This document shows positions 25,106-33,409 of a stretch of DNA of 64,000 nt, piece after piece (position 1 is the first letter of the stretch; each line of letters begins with the position of its first letter). The stretch covers positions 3,960,001-4,024,000 of the forward strand of contig NZ_CP020555.1 in NCBI RefSeq assembly GCF_002080455.1. Direction: 5' to 3'. This DNA is from Streptomyces sp. Sge12 (GTDB lineage Bacteria; Actinomycetota; Actinomycetes; Streptomycetales; Streptomycetaceae). The position numbers and the translations under genes are program-made. Under the pieces are notes generated by a model. That model had not been told where the DNA came from and searched no databases. It saw only the letters and a list, made by a program, of their open reading frames with translations.

Positions 25106-26788
25106 ATGGCCGCCGAGCTCACCGTCCCCCAGCTGTCCGCCAAGCACCGGCCCACCCTGGACCAGGCCCTGTCGGCGATCCGCAGCCGCGCCTACTGGTC
25201 CCCGCATCCCGAACACCCCAAGGCGTACGGCGAGAGCGCCCCCGCCGACGGGCTCGCCGCCTTCGAAGCCGTCCGCGGCACGCGGCTGGACCTGGGCCAG
25301 CCCGGCACCGACGGCTGGACGGGCGCCGAGGTGTCCCCCTTCGGCCCGGCGCTGGAGGTCGAGTACCCGCATGTGGACCCGGACGTGCTGCTGCCCGCGA
25401 TGAAGGCCGGCATGGGCGCCTGGCGCGACGCGGGACCCGAGGCGCGCGCCCTGGTCTGTATCGAGATCCTGGCCCGCATCTCCGCCCGGACCCACGAGTT
25501 CGCGCACGCGGTCATGCACACCAGCGGCCAGGCCTTCATGATGGCGTTCCAGGCCGGCGGCCCGCACGCACAGGACCGCGGCCTGGAGGCCGTGGCCTAC
25601 GCGTACGAGGAGCAGACCCGGGTGCCCGGCCGGGCCGACTGGTCCAAGCCGCAGGGCAAGAAGGACCCGCTGGAGCTCGGCAAGAGCTTCACCGCCGTCC
25701 CGCGCGGCATCGCCCTCATGATCGGCTGCAACACCTTCCCGACCTGGAACGGCTACCCGGGCCTCTTCGCCTCCCTCGCCACCGGCAACGCGGTGCTGGT
25801 CAAGCCGCACCCGCGGGCCGTACTGCCGCTCGCGCTGACCGTCCAGGTCGCGCGCGAGGTGCTCGCCGAGGCCGGCTTCGACCCGAACCTCGTGGCACTC
25901 GCGGTCGAGCGCCCGGGCGAGGGCATCGCCAAGACCCTCGCCGTCCGCCCCGAGATCAAGCTGATCGACTACACCGGGTCCACCGAGTTCGGTGACTGGC
26001 TGGAGACGAACGCCCGCCAGGCGCAGGTGTACACGGAGAAGGCCGGCGTCAACACCGTCGTCCTGGACTCCACCGACAACTACAAGGGCATGCTCTCCAA
26101 CCTGGCGTTCTCGCTGTCCCTGTACAGCGGCCAGATGTGCACCACCCCGCAGAACCTGCTGATCCCGCGCGACGGCATCGCGACGGACGCCGGCCACAAG
26201 ACCTACGACGAGGTCGTCGCCGACCTCGCCGCCTCGGTCGGCGGCCTGCTGGGCGACGACGCCCGGGCCAACGCGCTGCTCGGCGCGCTGGTCAACCCGG
26301 ACGTCAAGGCCCGGCTGGAGGCCGCGGCCGCCCTGGGCGAGGTCGCGCTGGCCTCCCGGGAGGTCGCGAACCCGGAGTTCCCGGACGCGGTGGTCCGTAC
26401 CCCGGTGATGGTCAAGCTGGACGCGGCCAAGCCGGACCCGGAGGCTCCGTACCTCTCCGAGTGCTTCGGCCCGGTCTCCTTCGCGGTGGCCGTGGACACC
26501 ACCGCCGACGCCCTGGAGCTGCTGCGCCGCACGGTGCGGGAGAAGGGCGCCATGACGGTCGGCGCGTACACGACCTCGGCGGACACCGAGCGGGCGATCG
26601 AGGAGGTCTGCCTGGAGGAGTCCGCGCAGCTCTCCCTGAACCTGACCGGCGGGGTGTTCGTCAACCAGACCGCCGCGTTCTCGGACTTCCACGGCTCCGG
26701 CGGCAACCCGGCGGCCAACGCGGCCCTGTGCGACGGCGCCTTCGTCGCGAACCGCTTCCGGGTGGTGGAGGTCCGCCGCCAGGCGTAA
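25106..26788 (+). CDS. paaN: Phenylacetic acid degradation protein PaaN (aldehyde dehydrogenase family)
   Basis: Putative ring-opening aldehyde dehydrogenase of the phenylacetyl-CoA pathway. Seen: 560 aa from the ATG at 25106 after AGGAG; aldehyde dehydrogenase fold with MIGCNTFPTWNGYPGLFASL, NAVLVKPHPRAVLP, the nucleophile Cys345 in YSGQMCTTPQN, and the C-terminal FSDFHGSGGNP. There is no MaoC-like hydratase domain, so this is PaaN rather than the bifunctional PaaZ of E. coli. Divergent from paaH across a region with the shared operator. Part of the reaction set continues at the paaABCDE operon 5 kb away. Confidence 0.92.
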   Translation: MAAELTVPQLSAKHRPTLDQALSAIRSRAYWSPHPEHPKAYGESAPADGLAAFEAVRGTRLDLGQPGTDGWTGAEVSPFGPALEVEYPHVDPDVLLPAMKAGMGAWRDAGPEARALVCIEILARISARTHEFAHAVMHTSGQAFMMAFQAGGPHAQDRGLEAVAYAYEEQTRVPGRADWSKPQGKKDPLELGKSFTAVPRGIALMIGCNTFPTWNGYPGLFASLATGNAVLVKPHPRAVLPLALTVQVAREVLAEAGFDPNLVALAVERPGEGIAKTLAVRPEIKLIDYTGSTEFGDWLETNARQAQVYTEKAGVNTVVLDSTDNYKGMLSNLAFSLSLYSGQMCTTPQNLLIPRDGIATDAGHKTYDEVVADLAASVGGLLGDDARANALLGALVNPDVKARLEAAAALGEVALASREVANPEFPDAVVRTPVMVKLDAAKPDPEAPYLSECFGPVSFAVAVDTTADALELLRRTVREKGAMTVGAYTTSADTERAIEEVCLEESAQLSLNLTGGVFVNQTAAFSDFHGSGGNPAANAALCDGAFVANRFRVVEVRRQA

Positions 26789-26846
26789 CCGCGCCCCGCA
26801 GCACCCCGGCCCGGGTGGTCCCGCCTCCTCCCGCCTTCCGCTCGCG

Positions 26847-27497
26847 CTACTCCGGCAGCTCCTGAGCGAAGGTGCGGGAGGAGGCGTCCACCTGGGCCAT
26901 CCTGCGCAGGGCCGCGAACATCGCGTCGCCCACCACCGTGCCCACGACGACCGCCTCGACCAGGTCCTCGCGGTCCACCCGGCGGGCCGTGTACTCCAGA
27001 TCCACCCGGGCCACCTGCTCGGCCGCATCGGCGTAGTCGTCGAGGAGTTCGGCGAAGGAGCCGTGGCCCACCCGGGCGAGTGAGGCGAGCGCGGCCTCCA
27101 GCGCGCCGACGGCCTTGTTCTCCGGGCCGACGCGCCAGCCGCGCGCCTCGATCAGCCGCGCCACCTTCTCCCGCGCCAGGACCGCCTCGGCATCGCCTTG
27201 GCCGCCGCCGCCGTCGCCGTACTCGGGTACCAGCCGCCGGGACGCGGTGCCGAGCAGCTTGTGCACCGGCTGCTCCCTGTCGTCGATGGCCACGAGGACG
27301 TCGCCGATCGCCGCCACCGACAGCCCGCCGACCTCCAGCAGCGCGCGGATCAGCCGCAGCCGGCGCTCGTGCCCCTCGTCGTAGCTGGCCTGGTTGGGAC
27401 TGCTCAACTCGCCCGCGGGAAGCAGGCCTTCCCGGACGTAGTACTTGATCGTCGGTACCGGGACCCCGGTACGGCGGCTCAACTCTCCGATGCGCAT
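26847..27497 (-). CDS. MerR family transcriptional regulator
   Basis: DNA-distorting activator/repressor. Seen: 216 aa; N-terminal MerR winged helix MRIGELSRRTGVPVPTIKYY and VREGLLPAG...ERRLRLIRALLEVG, then a helical effector-binding part with an acidic Gly-rich insertion (EYGDGGGGQGD). No metal-binding cysteine pattern is present, so a metal sensor is unlikely. It is divergent from a membrane protein gene; the 100-bp gap holds GATAGT-GGG-ACTATC. Its start and the operator position suggest control of that neighbour and itself. Ligand unknown. Confidence 0.9.
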   Translation of the reverse strand: MRIGELSRRTGVPVPTIKYYVREGLLPAGELSSPNQASYDEGHERRLRLIRALLEVGGLSVAAIGDVLVAIDDREQPVHKLLGTASRRLVPEYGDGGGGQGDAEAVLAREKVARLIEARGWRVGPENKAVGALEAALASLARVGHGSFAELLDDYADAAEQVARVDLEYTARRVDREDLVEAVVVGTVVGDAMFAALRRMAQVDASSRTFAQELPE

Positions 27498-27542
27498 GGT
27501 CTGTTCACTCGTTTCTTCTTGCCCCGTTCCCCGCCCATCATA

Positions 27543-27557
27543 GATAGTGGGACTATC
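27543..27557. promoter_or_regulatory. Candidate MerR operator
   Basis: Perfect inverted repeat GATAGT-GGG-ACTATC, flanked by further GATA/TATC motifs (ATAGATAG and CAGATAG; GCTATC at 27575), in the gap between the divergent merR and membrane-protein genes. Confidence 0.6.
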
Positions 27558-27598
27558 AGATAGCGGCGAGCATCGCTATCCATTCTTCAGGGGGATCC

Positions 27599-28660
27599 AT
27601 GTCTGCGTCGAAGTCCGCGTCACTGTCCGCGTTACGTACCTGGCACCGTCCACTGACCCTGTTCGCCGCCCTGATGGCGGTGTGGGCCGTCGGCTCCGCC
27701 GTGGGCCTCGCCCTCGACGACCGGATCCTGGTGGGCGCCCCGATCTGGGCCAAACCCCTCAAGTTCGCCGTCTCGTTCGTCGGCTACGCCCTCAGCCTGG
27801 CCTGGATGATCTCGTTGGCCGTCGCGGCCCGCCCGCGCCTGCGCAGGCCCGCCTGGTGGGCCGGGACGGTCGTGGTCGCGACCAGCCTGGTGGAGATGCT
27901 GCTCATCACCGGCCAGGCGATCCGCGGCCGGCAGAGCCACTTCAACCAGCGGACCCCCTTCGACGAGCAGATCTACAGCGCCATGGCCAACACCGTCGTC
28001 GTCCTGTGGACGGCCACGCTCGTCATCGCCGTACTGCTCTTCCGCACCCGCGTGGTCGACCGGGCCACCACCTGGGCGATCCGGATCGCGACCGTCCTCG
28101 CCCTCACCGGGGCCGGACTCGGCTTCCTGATGGCCACTCCCACCGAGGAGCAGCTCGCGGTCGAGGACTCACCCGTACTGGGCGCCCACAGCGTGGGCGT
28201 GCCGGACGGAGGACCCGCCATGCCGCTCACCGGCTGGTCCACCACGGGCGGTGACCTGCGCGTCCCGCACTTCTTCGGCATGCACGCGCTCCAGCTGCTG
28301 CCCCTGCTCGTGCTCGTACTGGCCGCCCTCGCCGGACGCTTCGCACTGCTGCGCGGGGAGCGGGTGCGGGTCGGGCTGACCCTGGTGGCGTCCGGGGTCT
28401 ACGCGGCCGCGTTCGCGCTGGTCACCTGGCAGGCACTGCGCGGCCAGGCGCTGGTCCACCCGGACGGGACGACCCTCGGCGCGGCCGCGGTGATCCTGGT
28501 CGGCGGCGTTCTAGGCGTGATCGCCGTCCTGCTCCTGGGCCGGGGGGCCGCCCCAGTGGAAGAGGGTCATGGCCACGCTGGTGGCGAGGTTGTAGCTGGA
28601 GACCTGGGGGCGCATCGGCAGGGAGACGAGGTGGTCGGCCCGGGCACGCAGCTCCGGTGA
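27599..28660 (+). CDS. Multi-pass membrane protein of unknown function
   Basis: Not a recognised transporter. Seen: 353 aa, with about eight predicted membrane helices (for example LTLFAALMAVWAVGSAVGL, FAVSFVGYALSLAWMISLAV, LQLLPLLVLVLAALAGRFAL), a long loop with HFNQRTPFDEQIYSAMANT and another with GDLRVPHFFGMHALQ, which carries conserved-looking His residues. The last helix ends near residue 317 (VIAVLLLGRG); the final 36 or so residues are hydrophilic and are read antisense to the end of the RNA methyltransferase gene. Likely regulated by the divergent MerR. The ATG at 27599 has AGGGGGAT upstream. Confidence 0.8.
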   Translation: MSASKSASLSALRTWHRPLTLFAALMAVWAVGSAVGLALDDRILVGAPIWAKPLKFAVSFVGYALSLAWMISLAVAARPRLRRPAWWAGTVVVATSLVEMLLITGQAIRGRQSHFNQRTPFDEQIYSAMANTVVVLWTATLVIAVLLFRTRVVDRATTWAIRIATVLALTGAGLGFLMATPTEEQLAVEDSPVLGAHSVGVPDGGPAMPLTGWSTTGGDLRVPHFFGMHALQLLPLLVLVLAALAGRFALLRGERVRVGLTLVASGVYAAAFALVTWQALRGQALVHPDGTTLGAAAVILVGGVLGVIAVLLLGRGAAPVEEGHGHAGGEVVAGDLGAHRQGDEVVGPGTQLR

Positions 28661-29272
28661 GATGCCGTGGCGTTCCGACCCGAAGGCGAGCAGGGCGTCG
28701 TCCGGGAGGGTGAGGGCGCGGATGTCCGTGCCCTCGGGGTCGAGGGCGTAGAGCGGCCCGGGCGGCAGCTCGTCCAGTGCGAGGCGCTCGACGGTGGTGG
28801 CGTAGTGCAGCCCGGCGCCGGCCCGGACCACGTTCGGGTGCCAGGGGTCGAGGTCTCCGCGGGTCACCACACCGGTGGCGCCGAAGCCGGCGGCGAGGCG
28901 GACGACGGCTCCGACGTTGCCGAGGTTGCGGGGGTTGTCGAGGACGACCACGGGCGCCGGCCGAGGCAGCCGCCCCAGCCCCGCGATGCCGGCCGCCCGG
29001 TCGGGCCGGACCGCGAGGGCCGCGACGCCGGTGGGGTGCACGCGGGGCAGCACCCCCTTGAGGTCGGCCCGCCGCGCGAGGCGCCCCACGGCGGCCTCGA
29101 CATCCGGAGCCAGCTCGCGGGCCAGTGCCCGTACGGCGGCGGGATCCTCGGCGAGGACCATCCGCACATCGGCCCCGAACCGCAGCGCGTGCTTGAGCGC
29201 ATGGAACCCGTCGAGCACGACGAGACCCCCCGCCTGCTCGGCCTCCCGCCACTCCAGCACCGTCTCGTCCAT
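28511..29272 (-). CDS. SpoU/TrmH family RNA 2'-O-methyltransferase
   Basis: SAM-dependent ribose methyltransferase with an alpha/beta knot. Seen: 253 aa; motif 1 VVVLDNPRNLGNVGAVVRLA, motif 2 LLAFGSERHGIS, motif 3 SLPMRPQVSSYNLATSVAM, all characteristic of the family; the N-terminal part (LVVLDGFHALKHALRFGAD) is the substrate-binding extension. The target RNA (rRNA or tRNA) is not determined. Its last 150 bp overlap the 3' end of the convergent membrane-protein gene. Confidence 0.9.
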   Translation of the reverse strand: MDETVLEWREAEQAGGLVVLDGFHALKHALRFGADVRMVLAEDPAAVRALARELAPDVEAAVGRLARRADLKGVLPRVHPTGVAALAVRPDRAAGIAGLGRLPRPAPVVVLDNPRNLGNVGAVVRLAAGFGATGVVTRGDLDPWHPNVVRAGAGLHYATTVERLALDELPPGPLYALDPEGTDIRALTLPDDALLAFGSERHGISPELRARADHLVSLPMRPQVSSYNLATSVAMTLFHWGGPPAQEQDGDHA

Positions 29273-29359
29273 ACCCCGACCCTACGGTCTGGGCGGACGC
29301 TGCCGGCCGCGCGGGCCTCCTCGCACCCGGACCCCGTGGAACGGCGCCGCGGGGCACCG

Positions 29360-30523
29360 TCAGCGCGGCCCCGGCACGGGCAGCGGCTCGGCGGCATCCG
29401 GCACGGGCTCCACCGCCTGCGCCCGCGGGCCCCGCGCGGCGACCCGTGCCCCCAGCCACACCAGGAAGCCCGTCGGCAGGAACACCGCGTCCGCGGCGAT
29501 CATGGCCATGGAGAAGAACGGCAGCCCCAGCAGCACCGCGATCCCCGCGTGCTCCAGCATCATCAGCGCGAGCAGCACGTTCTTGATCCGCCGGTTGAAC
29601 AGGGTGAACGGAAACGCCACCTGCACCGCGACCGTCCCGTACGACAGCAGCATCACCAGCGTCCCACTGCCCGCCACCAGCGCCGACAGCGCCGGCCACG
29701 GCGAGAAGTAGTCCAGCCCCAGCGGGTAGTACAGGGCCGTCCCGTCCTGCCACCGGGACCCCTGGATCTTGTACCAGCCCGCCGTCGCGTAGATCAGGCA
29801 GACCTCCACCATGATCACCAGCATGCCCGCGTTGTGCAGCAGGTTCGCCAGGACGTCCAGTGCCGCCCGCCCCTCGCCCTGCGGCTCGTAGCGGTCGACC
29901 ATCCACCACAGTCCGCAGACCACCCACACCGCCGCGAACGCGGCCAGCCAGCCGAGGCCGAACCGCCCGGTCGCCGCGCCGAAGGCGAACACCGCGCCCA
30001 GCACGCCCCACAGCACCGGACCGGCCGCCCCGGCCGTTGCCGAGCCGTGCCTGCGGGCCCGGCGCGCGTCCAGCGACCACACCTGCGCGCACCGGGTCAG
30101 CACCAGGTAGACCGCCATCAGGTGGATGACGTTGTCCCCGCCGTCGCCCATGAACACGCTGCGGTTCTGCAGCGACAGCACTCCGACCATGAAGAGCACC
30201 GAGGTCGCCCGCGTCCGCCAGCCCAGCAGCAGTCCCAGGCTCGCCAGCACGGACACCGCGTAGACGAGCTCGAACCATAGGGCCGAGTCGGACCACATCA
30301 GCACCGTGAAGGCGTGGTTGGAGTCGATCAGCCGCTGCGCCAGTGCCCAGCTCCAGGGCCCGTCCGGCCCGTACAGCTCGGCCCGGTTCGGGAACTCGCG
30401 CAGCAGGAAGAAGAGCCAGGTCGCCGCGAAGCCGATGCGCACGACGGCGCTCTGGTACGGGCCCAGCGCCCGCCCGGTGACCTGCGCGGCCGCCCGGCCG
30501 GCCGCCGCGCGGGCGCGCTTCAC
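29360..30523 (-). CDS. HTTM domain membrane protein (vitamin K-dependent carboxylase-like)
   Basis: Integral membrane protein of the HTTM family, distantly related to gamma-carboxylase. Seen: 387 aa from a GTG at 30523 that overlaps the upstream stop (GTGA); about eight membrane helices, including LVYAVSVLASLGLLLGW and VWVVCGLWWMVDRY; family-like segments FMGDGGDNVIHLMAVYL and YATAGWYKIQGSRWQDG and the motif PFTLFNRRIKN. It forms a two-gene unit with a DUF5819 protein. No substrate is known; carboxylation of secreted proteins would be speculation because catalytic residues of the vertebrate enzyme are not identified here. Confidence 0.8.
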   Translation of the reverse strand: MKRARAAAGRAAAQVTGRALGPYQSAVVRIGFAATWLFFLLREFPNRAELYGPDGPWSWALAQRLIDSNHAFTVLMWSDSALWFELVYAVSVLASLGLLLGWRTRATSVLFMVGVLSLQNRSVFMGDGGDNVIHLMAVYLVLTRCAQVWSLDARRARRHGSATAGAAGPVLWGVLGAVFAFGAATGRFGLGWLAAFAAVWVVCGLWWMVDRYEPQGEGRAALDVLANLLHNAGMLVIMVEVCLIYATAGWYKIQGSRWQDGTALYYPLGLDYFSPWPALSALVAGSGTLVMLLSYGTVAVQVAFPFTLFNRRIKNVLLALMMLEHAGIAVLLGLPFFSMAMIAADAVFLPTGFLVWLGARVAARGPRAQAVEPVPDAAEPLPVPGPR

Positions 30524-31182
30524 ACCGTCCACCACGGCAGCTCCCGGTAGTAGGTCTGGGTGTCGGTGGTCTCGGTGCTCCACTTCGGGGCGGGCACCGC
30601 CGTGGTCGCCGAGCGCAGCTGGATCCGCAGGAGCGTCCCGTCCGGGTGCCGGGGGGCGAGCCGGTTCACCGCGATCCGCCGGAGGTACTCCTCGGACAGC
30701 CGGCCGCGGTCGCCGTTCGGCTCGTTGTTCTCGTCGTGCGAGCCGGTGAAGAAGTCCCAGGCCCGGCGGAGCTCGTTCTGCCGGGTGTGGCTCGGCAGCA
30801 GGCTGTGCCGGATGGCCCGGGCGTCCTCGGCGCTCAGGTCGTACCAGGCGGTGGCGGCCACCTCGCCGTCCGGGCCGCGGACCTCCGCGCGCGCCTCCAC
30901 CGCGATGTTCTGCTGCAGCGGGTTGGGGGCGAAGAGCTTCCAGTTCTGTTCGAACTCGGGGTAGATCCAGCCGTCGATCGTCTGGGCGTGCTGCTTGCTC
31001 AGCGTGTTGGTCGGGGCCACGTGCAGGAAGACGAATGCGAGGTGCGTACAGGCGGCCACCGCGATCGCCCCCAGCGCCAGGGCGGCCACGACCCGGTACG
31101 GGGTCGACAGGCCGGCTATTCCGGACGCTCGCGGGGGTGGCGGAGCGGCCCCTTCGGCGGGCTCGTGCTCGTTCGAATCCAT
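30520..31182 (-). CDS. DUF5819 family membrane protein
   Basis: Function unknown. Seen: 220 aa from the ATG at 31182; a hydrophilic Pro-rich start, one membrane helix at about residues 27-53 (VVAALALGAIAVAACTHLAF), then an extracytoplasmic domain with EFEQNWKLFAPNPLQQNI (the conserved FAPNP segment), WYDLSAEDARAIRH, and a C-terminal YYRELPWWTV. The gene is coupled to the HTTM gene by a GTGA overlap, a pairing that suggests a complex. It is divergent from paaA. Confidence 0.75.
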   Translation of the reverse strand: MDSNEHEPAEGAAPPPPRASGIAGLSTPYRVVAALALGAIAVAACTHLAFVFLHVAPTNTLSKQHAQTIDGWIYPEFEQNWKLFAPNPLQQNIAVEARAEVRGPDGEVAATAWYDLSAEDARAIRHSLLPSHTRQNELRRAWDFFTGSHDENNEPNGDRGRLSEEYLRRIAVNRLAPRHPDGTLLRIQLRSATTAVPAPKWSTETTDTQTYYRELPWWTV

Positions 31183-31265
31183 CCCCACCCGATCGTCCGG
31201 CGTCCACAGGGTTGACCTCAGAGGTTGACACCCTACGGGCCGCCGTCTCACCATTGAAGCGAATG

Positions 31266-31279
31266 AACCGAACGATCGG
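31266..31279. promoter_or_regulatory. TetR-type operator, copy C (paaA upstream)
   Basis: ACCGAACGATCGGT, exact reverse complement of copy B at 25037-25050, located 39 bp before the paaA start at 31318 and followed by a further CGGTCGG. Well placed to block paaA transcription. Confidence 0.75.
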
Positions 31280-31317
31280 TCGGTCGGGCGGACGGCGGAC
31301 TCTCACAGGGGGCCGGA

Positions 31318-32379
31318 ATGGTGGCAGTGACCCCGGAAACGGGGCCGGACACGGCCCTCGGGACAGACGGGACGGACGGGACAGGCATGACTGCTGACCT
31401 GGGCGCGCAGCTCGCGGCGGCATTCGACGCGGCCGTGGCGGCCGACGAGCGCGTGGAGCCGCGCGACTGGATGCCCGACGAATACCGCGCCTCCCTGGTG
31501 CGCCAGATGGCCCAGCACGCGCACTCCGAGATCATCGGCATGCAGCCCGAGGCCAACTGGATCACCCGCGCTCCCTCGCTGCGCCGCAAGGCGATCCTGA
31601 TGGCCAAGGTGCAGGACGAGGCCGGCCACGGGCTGTACCTGTACAGCGCGGCCGAAACCCTCGGGACCAGCCGCGACGAGCTGCTCGACAAGCTCCACTC
31701 GGGCAAGCAGAAGTACTCCTCCATCTTCAACTACCCCACCCTGACCTGGGCGGACGTCGGCGCCATCGGCTGGCTCGTGGACGGCGCGGCGATCACCAAC
31801 CAGGTGCCGATCTGCCGCTGCTCCTACGGGCCCTATGCGCGCGCCATGGTCCGGATCTGCAAGGAGGAGTCCTTCCACCAGCGCCAGGGGTACGAGCTGC
31901 TCCTCGCCCTCTCGCAGGGCACCGAGGCCCAGCACGCGATGGCCCAGGACGCGGTCGACCGCTGGTGGTGGCCGTCGCTGATGATGTTCGGCCCGCCGGA
32001 CGACGAGTCGGCGCACTCGGCGCAGTCGATGGCCTGGCGCATCAAGCGGCACTCGAACGACGAGCTGCGCCAGCGGTTCGTGGACATCGCCGTCCCGCAG
32101 GCCGAGTCCCTCGGCCTGACCCTGCCCGACCCGGACCTCAAGTGGAACGAGGAGCGCGGGCACCACGACTTCGGCGCCATCGACTGGGCCGAGTTCTGGG
32201 ACGTGCTCAAGGGCAACGGCCCCTGCAACGAGGAGCGGATCGGCCAGCGGCGCAGGGCCCACGAGGAAGGCGCCTGGGTACGCGACGCGGCCGCGGCCTA
32301 CGCGCGGAAGCAGACGGCACAGCAAGCGGCACAGCAGGCGGCGAACCCCGCCGGCAAGAACGAGGAGGCACGGGTATGA
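31318..32379 (+). CDS. paaA: Phenylacetyl-CoA 1,2-epoxidase subunit PaaA
   Basis: Catalytic di-iron subunit that epoxidises the ring of phenylacetyl-CoA. Seen: 353 aa; core motifs IEPRDWMPDEYR-like EPRDWMPDEYRASLVRQ, QHAHSEIIGM, iron-ligand segments EAGHG (about 101-105) and EESFHQRQG (about 183-191). The N-terminal 23 residues are unlike the family, and a second ATG at 31387 could be the true start, giving 330 aa, nearer the 309 aa of E. coli PaaA. First gene of the coupled paaABCDE operon, 39 bp downstream of the TetR-type operator. Confidence 0.95.
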   Translation: MVAVTPETGPDTALGTDGTDGTGMTADLGAQLAAAFDAAVAADERVEPRDWMPDEYRASLVRQMAQHAHSEIIGMQPEANWITRAPSLRRKAILMAKVQDEAGHGLYLYSAAETLGTSRDELLDKLHSGKQKYSSIFNYPTLTWADVGAIGWLVDGAAITNQVPICRCSYGPYARAMVRICKEESFHQRQGYELLLALSQGTEAQHAMAQDAVDRWWWPSLMMFGPPDDESAHSAQSMAWRIKRHSNDELRQRFVDIAVPQAESLGLTLPDPDLKWNEERGHHDFGAIDWAEFWDVLKGNGPCNEERIGQRRRAHEEGAWVRDAAAAYARKQTAQQAAQQAANPAGKNEEARV

Positions 32380-32660
32380 CGCAGAACTGGCCCCTGTGGG
32401 AGGTGTTCGTGCGCTCGCGCCGCGGCCTCTCGCACACGCACGCGGGAAGCCTGCACGCCCCCGACGCGGAGATGGCCCTGCGCAACGCCCGCGACCTCTA
32501 CACCCGGCGCGGTGAGGGCATCTCCATCTGGGTGGTGCCCTCCACCGAGATCACCGCCTCCTCGCCGGACGAGCGGGACCCGTTCTTCGCGCCGTCCGCC
32601 GACAAGCCGTACCGGCACCCGACCTTCTACGACATCCCGGAGGGGGTGAGCCACCTGTGA
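32376..32660 (+). CDS. paaB: Phenylacetyl-CoA epoxidase subunit PaaB
   Basis: Small structural subunit of the epoxidase. Seen: 94 aa, the usual length; WPLWEVFVRSRRGLSHTHAG, DAEMALRNARDLYTRR and PTFYDIPEGVSHL. The ATG overlaps the paaA stop (ATGA) after GAGGAGG, and its stop overlaps the paaC GTG. Confidence 0.95.
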   Translation: MTQNWPLWEVFVRSRRGLSHTHAGSLHAPDAEMALRNARDLYTRRGEGISIWVVPSTEITASSPDERDPFFAPSADKPYRHPTFYDIPEGVSHL

Positions 32661-33409
32661 CCGGCACCGACACCACCGACACCGCCCGCCTCACCGGCGC
32701 CACCGCCGCGGCGGCGCTCGCGCTCGGCGACGACGCGCTGATCCTCTCCCACCGCCTCGGCGAATGGGCCGGGCACGCCCCCGTCCTGGAGGAGGAGGTC
32801 GCCCTCGCCAACATCGCGCTCGACCTGCTCGGCCAGGCCCGGATCCTGCTGTCCCTGGCCGGCGACGAGGACGAGCTGGCGTTCCTGCGCGAGGAGCGGT
32901 CCTTCCGCAACCTCCAGCTGGTCGAGCAGCCGAACGGCGACTTCGCCCACACCATCGCCCGGCAGCTCTACTTCTCCTTCTACCAGCACGAGGTCTACGG
33001 GGAGCTCGCCCGCGGGGACGGCCCCTTCGCGCCGCTGGCGGCCAAGGCCGTCAAGGAGACCGCCTACCACCGCGACCACGCCGAGCAGTGGACCCTGCGG
33101 CTCGGCGACGGAACCGAGGAGAGCCGCAGCCGCATGCGGGCCGCGCTCGACTCCCTGTGGAGGTTCACCGGCGAGATGTTCCAGCCGGTGGACGGCCTCG
33201 ACGGGCTGGACCCGGCCGCCCTGGAGCAGCGCTGGCTCGCCGCGCTGACCGGCGTACTGGACCGGGCCGGCCTCGACCTGCCCCAGGGACCGCGCACCGG
33301 TGCCTGGGCGGCCGGCGCCGGACGGCAGGGCCTGCACACCGAGCCCTTCGGCCGGATGCTCGCCGAGATGCAGCACCTGCACCGCAGCCACCCGGGGGCG
33401 TCATGGTGA
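32657..33409 (+). CDS. paaC: Phenylacetyl-CoA epoxidase subunit PaaC
   Basis: Non-catalytic ferritin-like subunit that pairs with PaaA. Seen: 250 aa from the GTG at 32657; LGDDALILSHRLGEWAGHAP, EEEVALANIALDLLGQARILL, KETAYHRDHAEQWTLRLG, GLHTEPFGRMLAEMQHL. Start overlaps the paaB stop (GTGA), and the end overlaps the paaD start. Confidence 0.95.
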   Translation: MTGTDTTDTARLTGATAAAALALGDDALILSHRLGEWAGHAPVLEEEVALANIALDLLGQARILLSLAGDEDELAFLREERSFRNLQLVEQPNGDFAHTIARQLYFSFYQHEVYGELARGDGPFAPLAAKAVKETAYHRDHAEQWTLRLGDGTEESRSRMRAALDSLWRFTGEMFQPVDGLDGLDPAALEQRWLAALTGVLDRAGLDLPQGPRTGAWAAGAGRQGLHTEPFGRMLAEMQHLHRSHPGASW

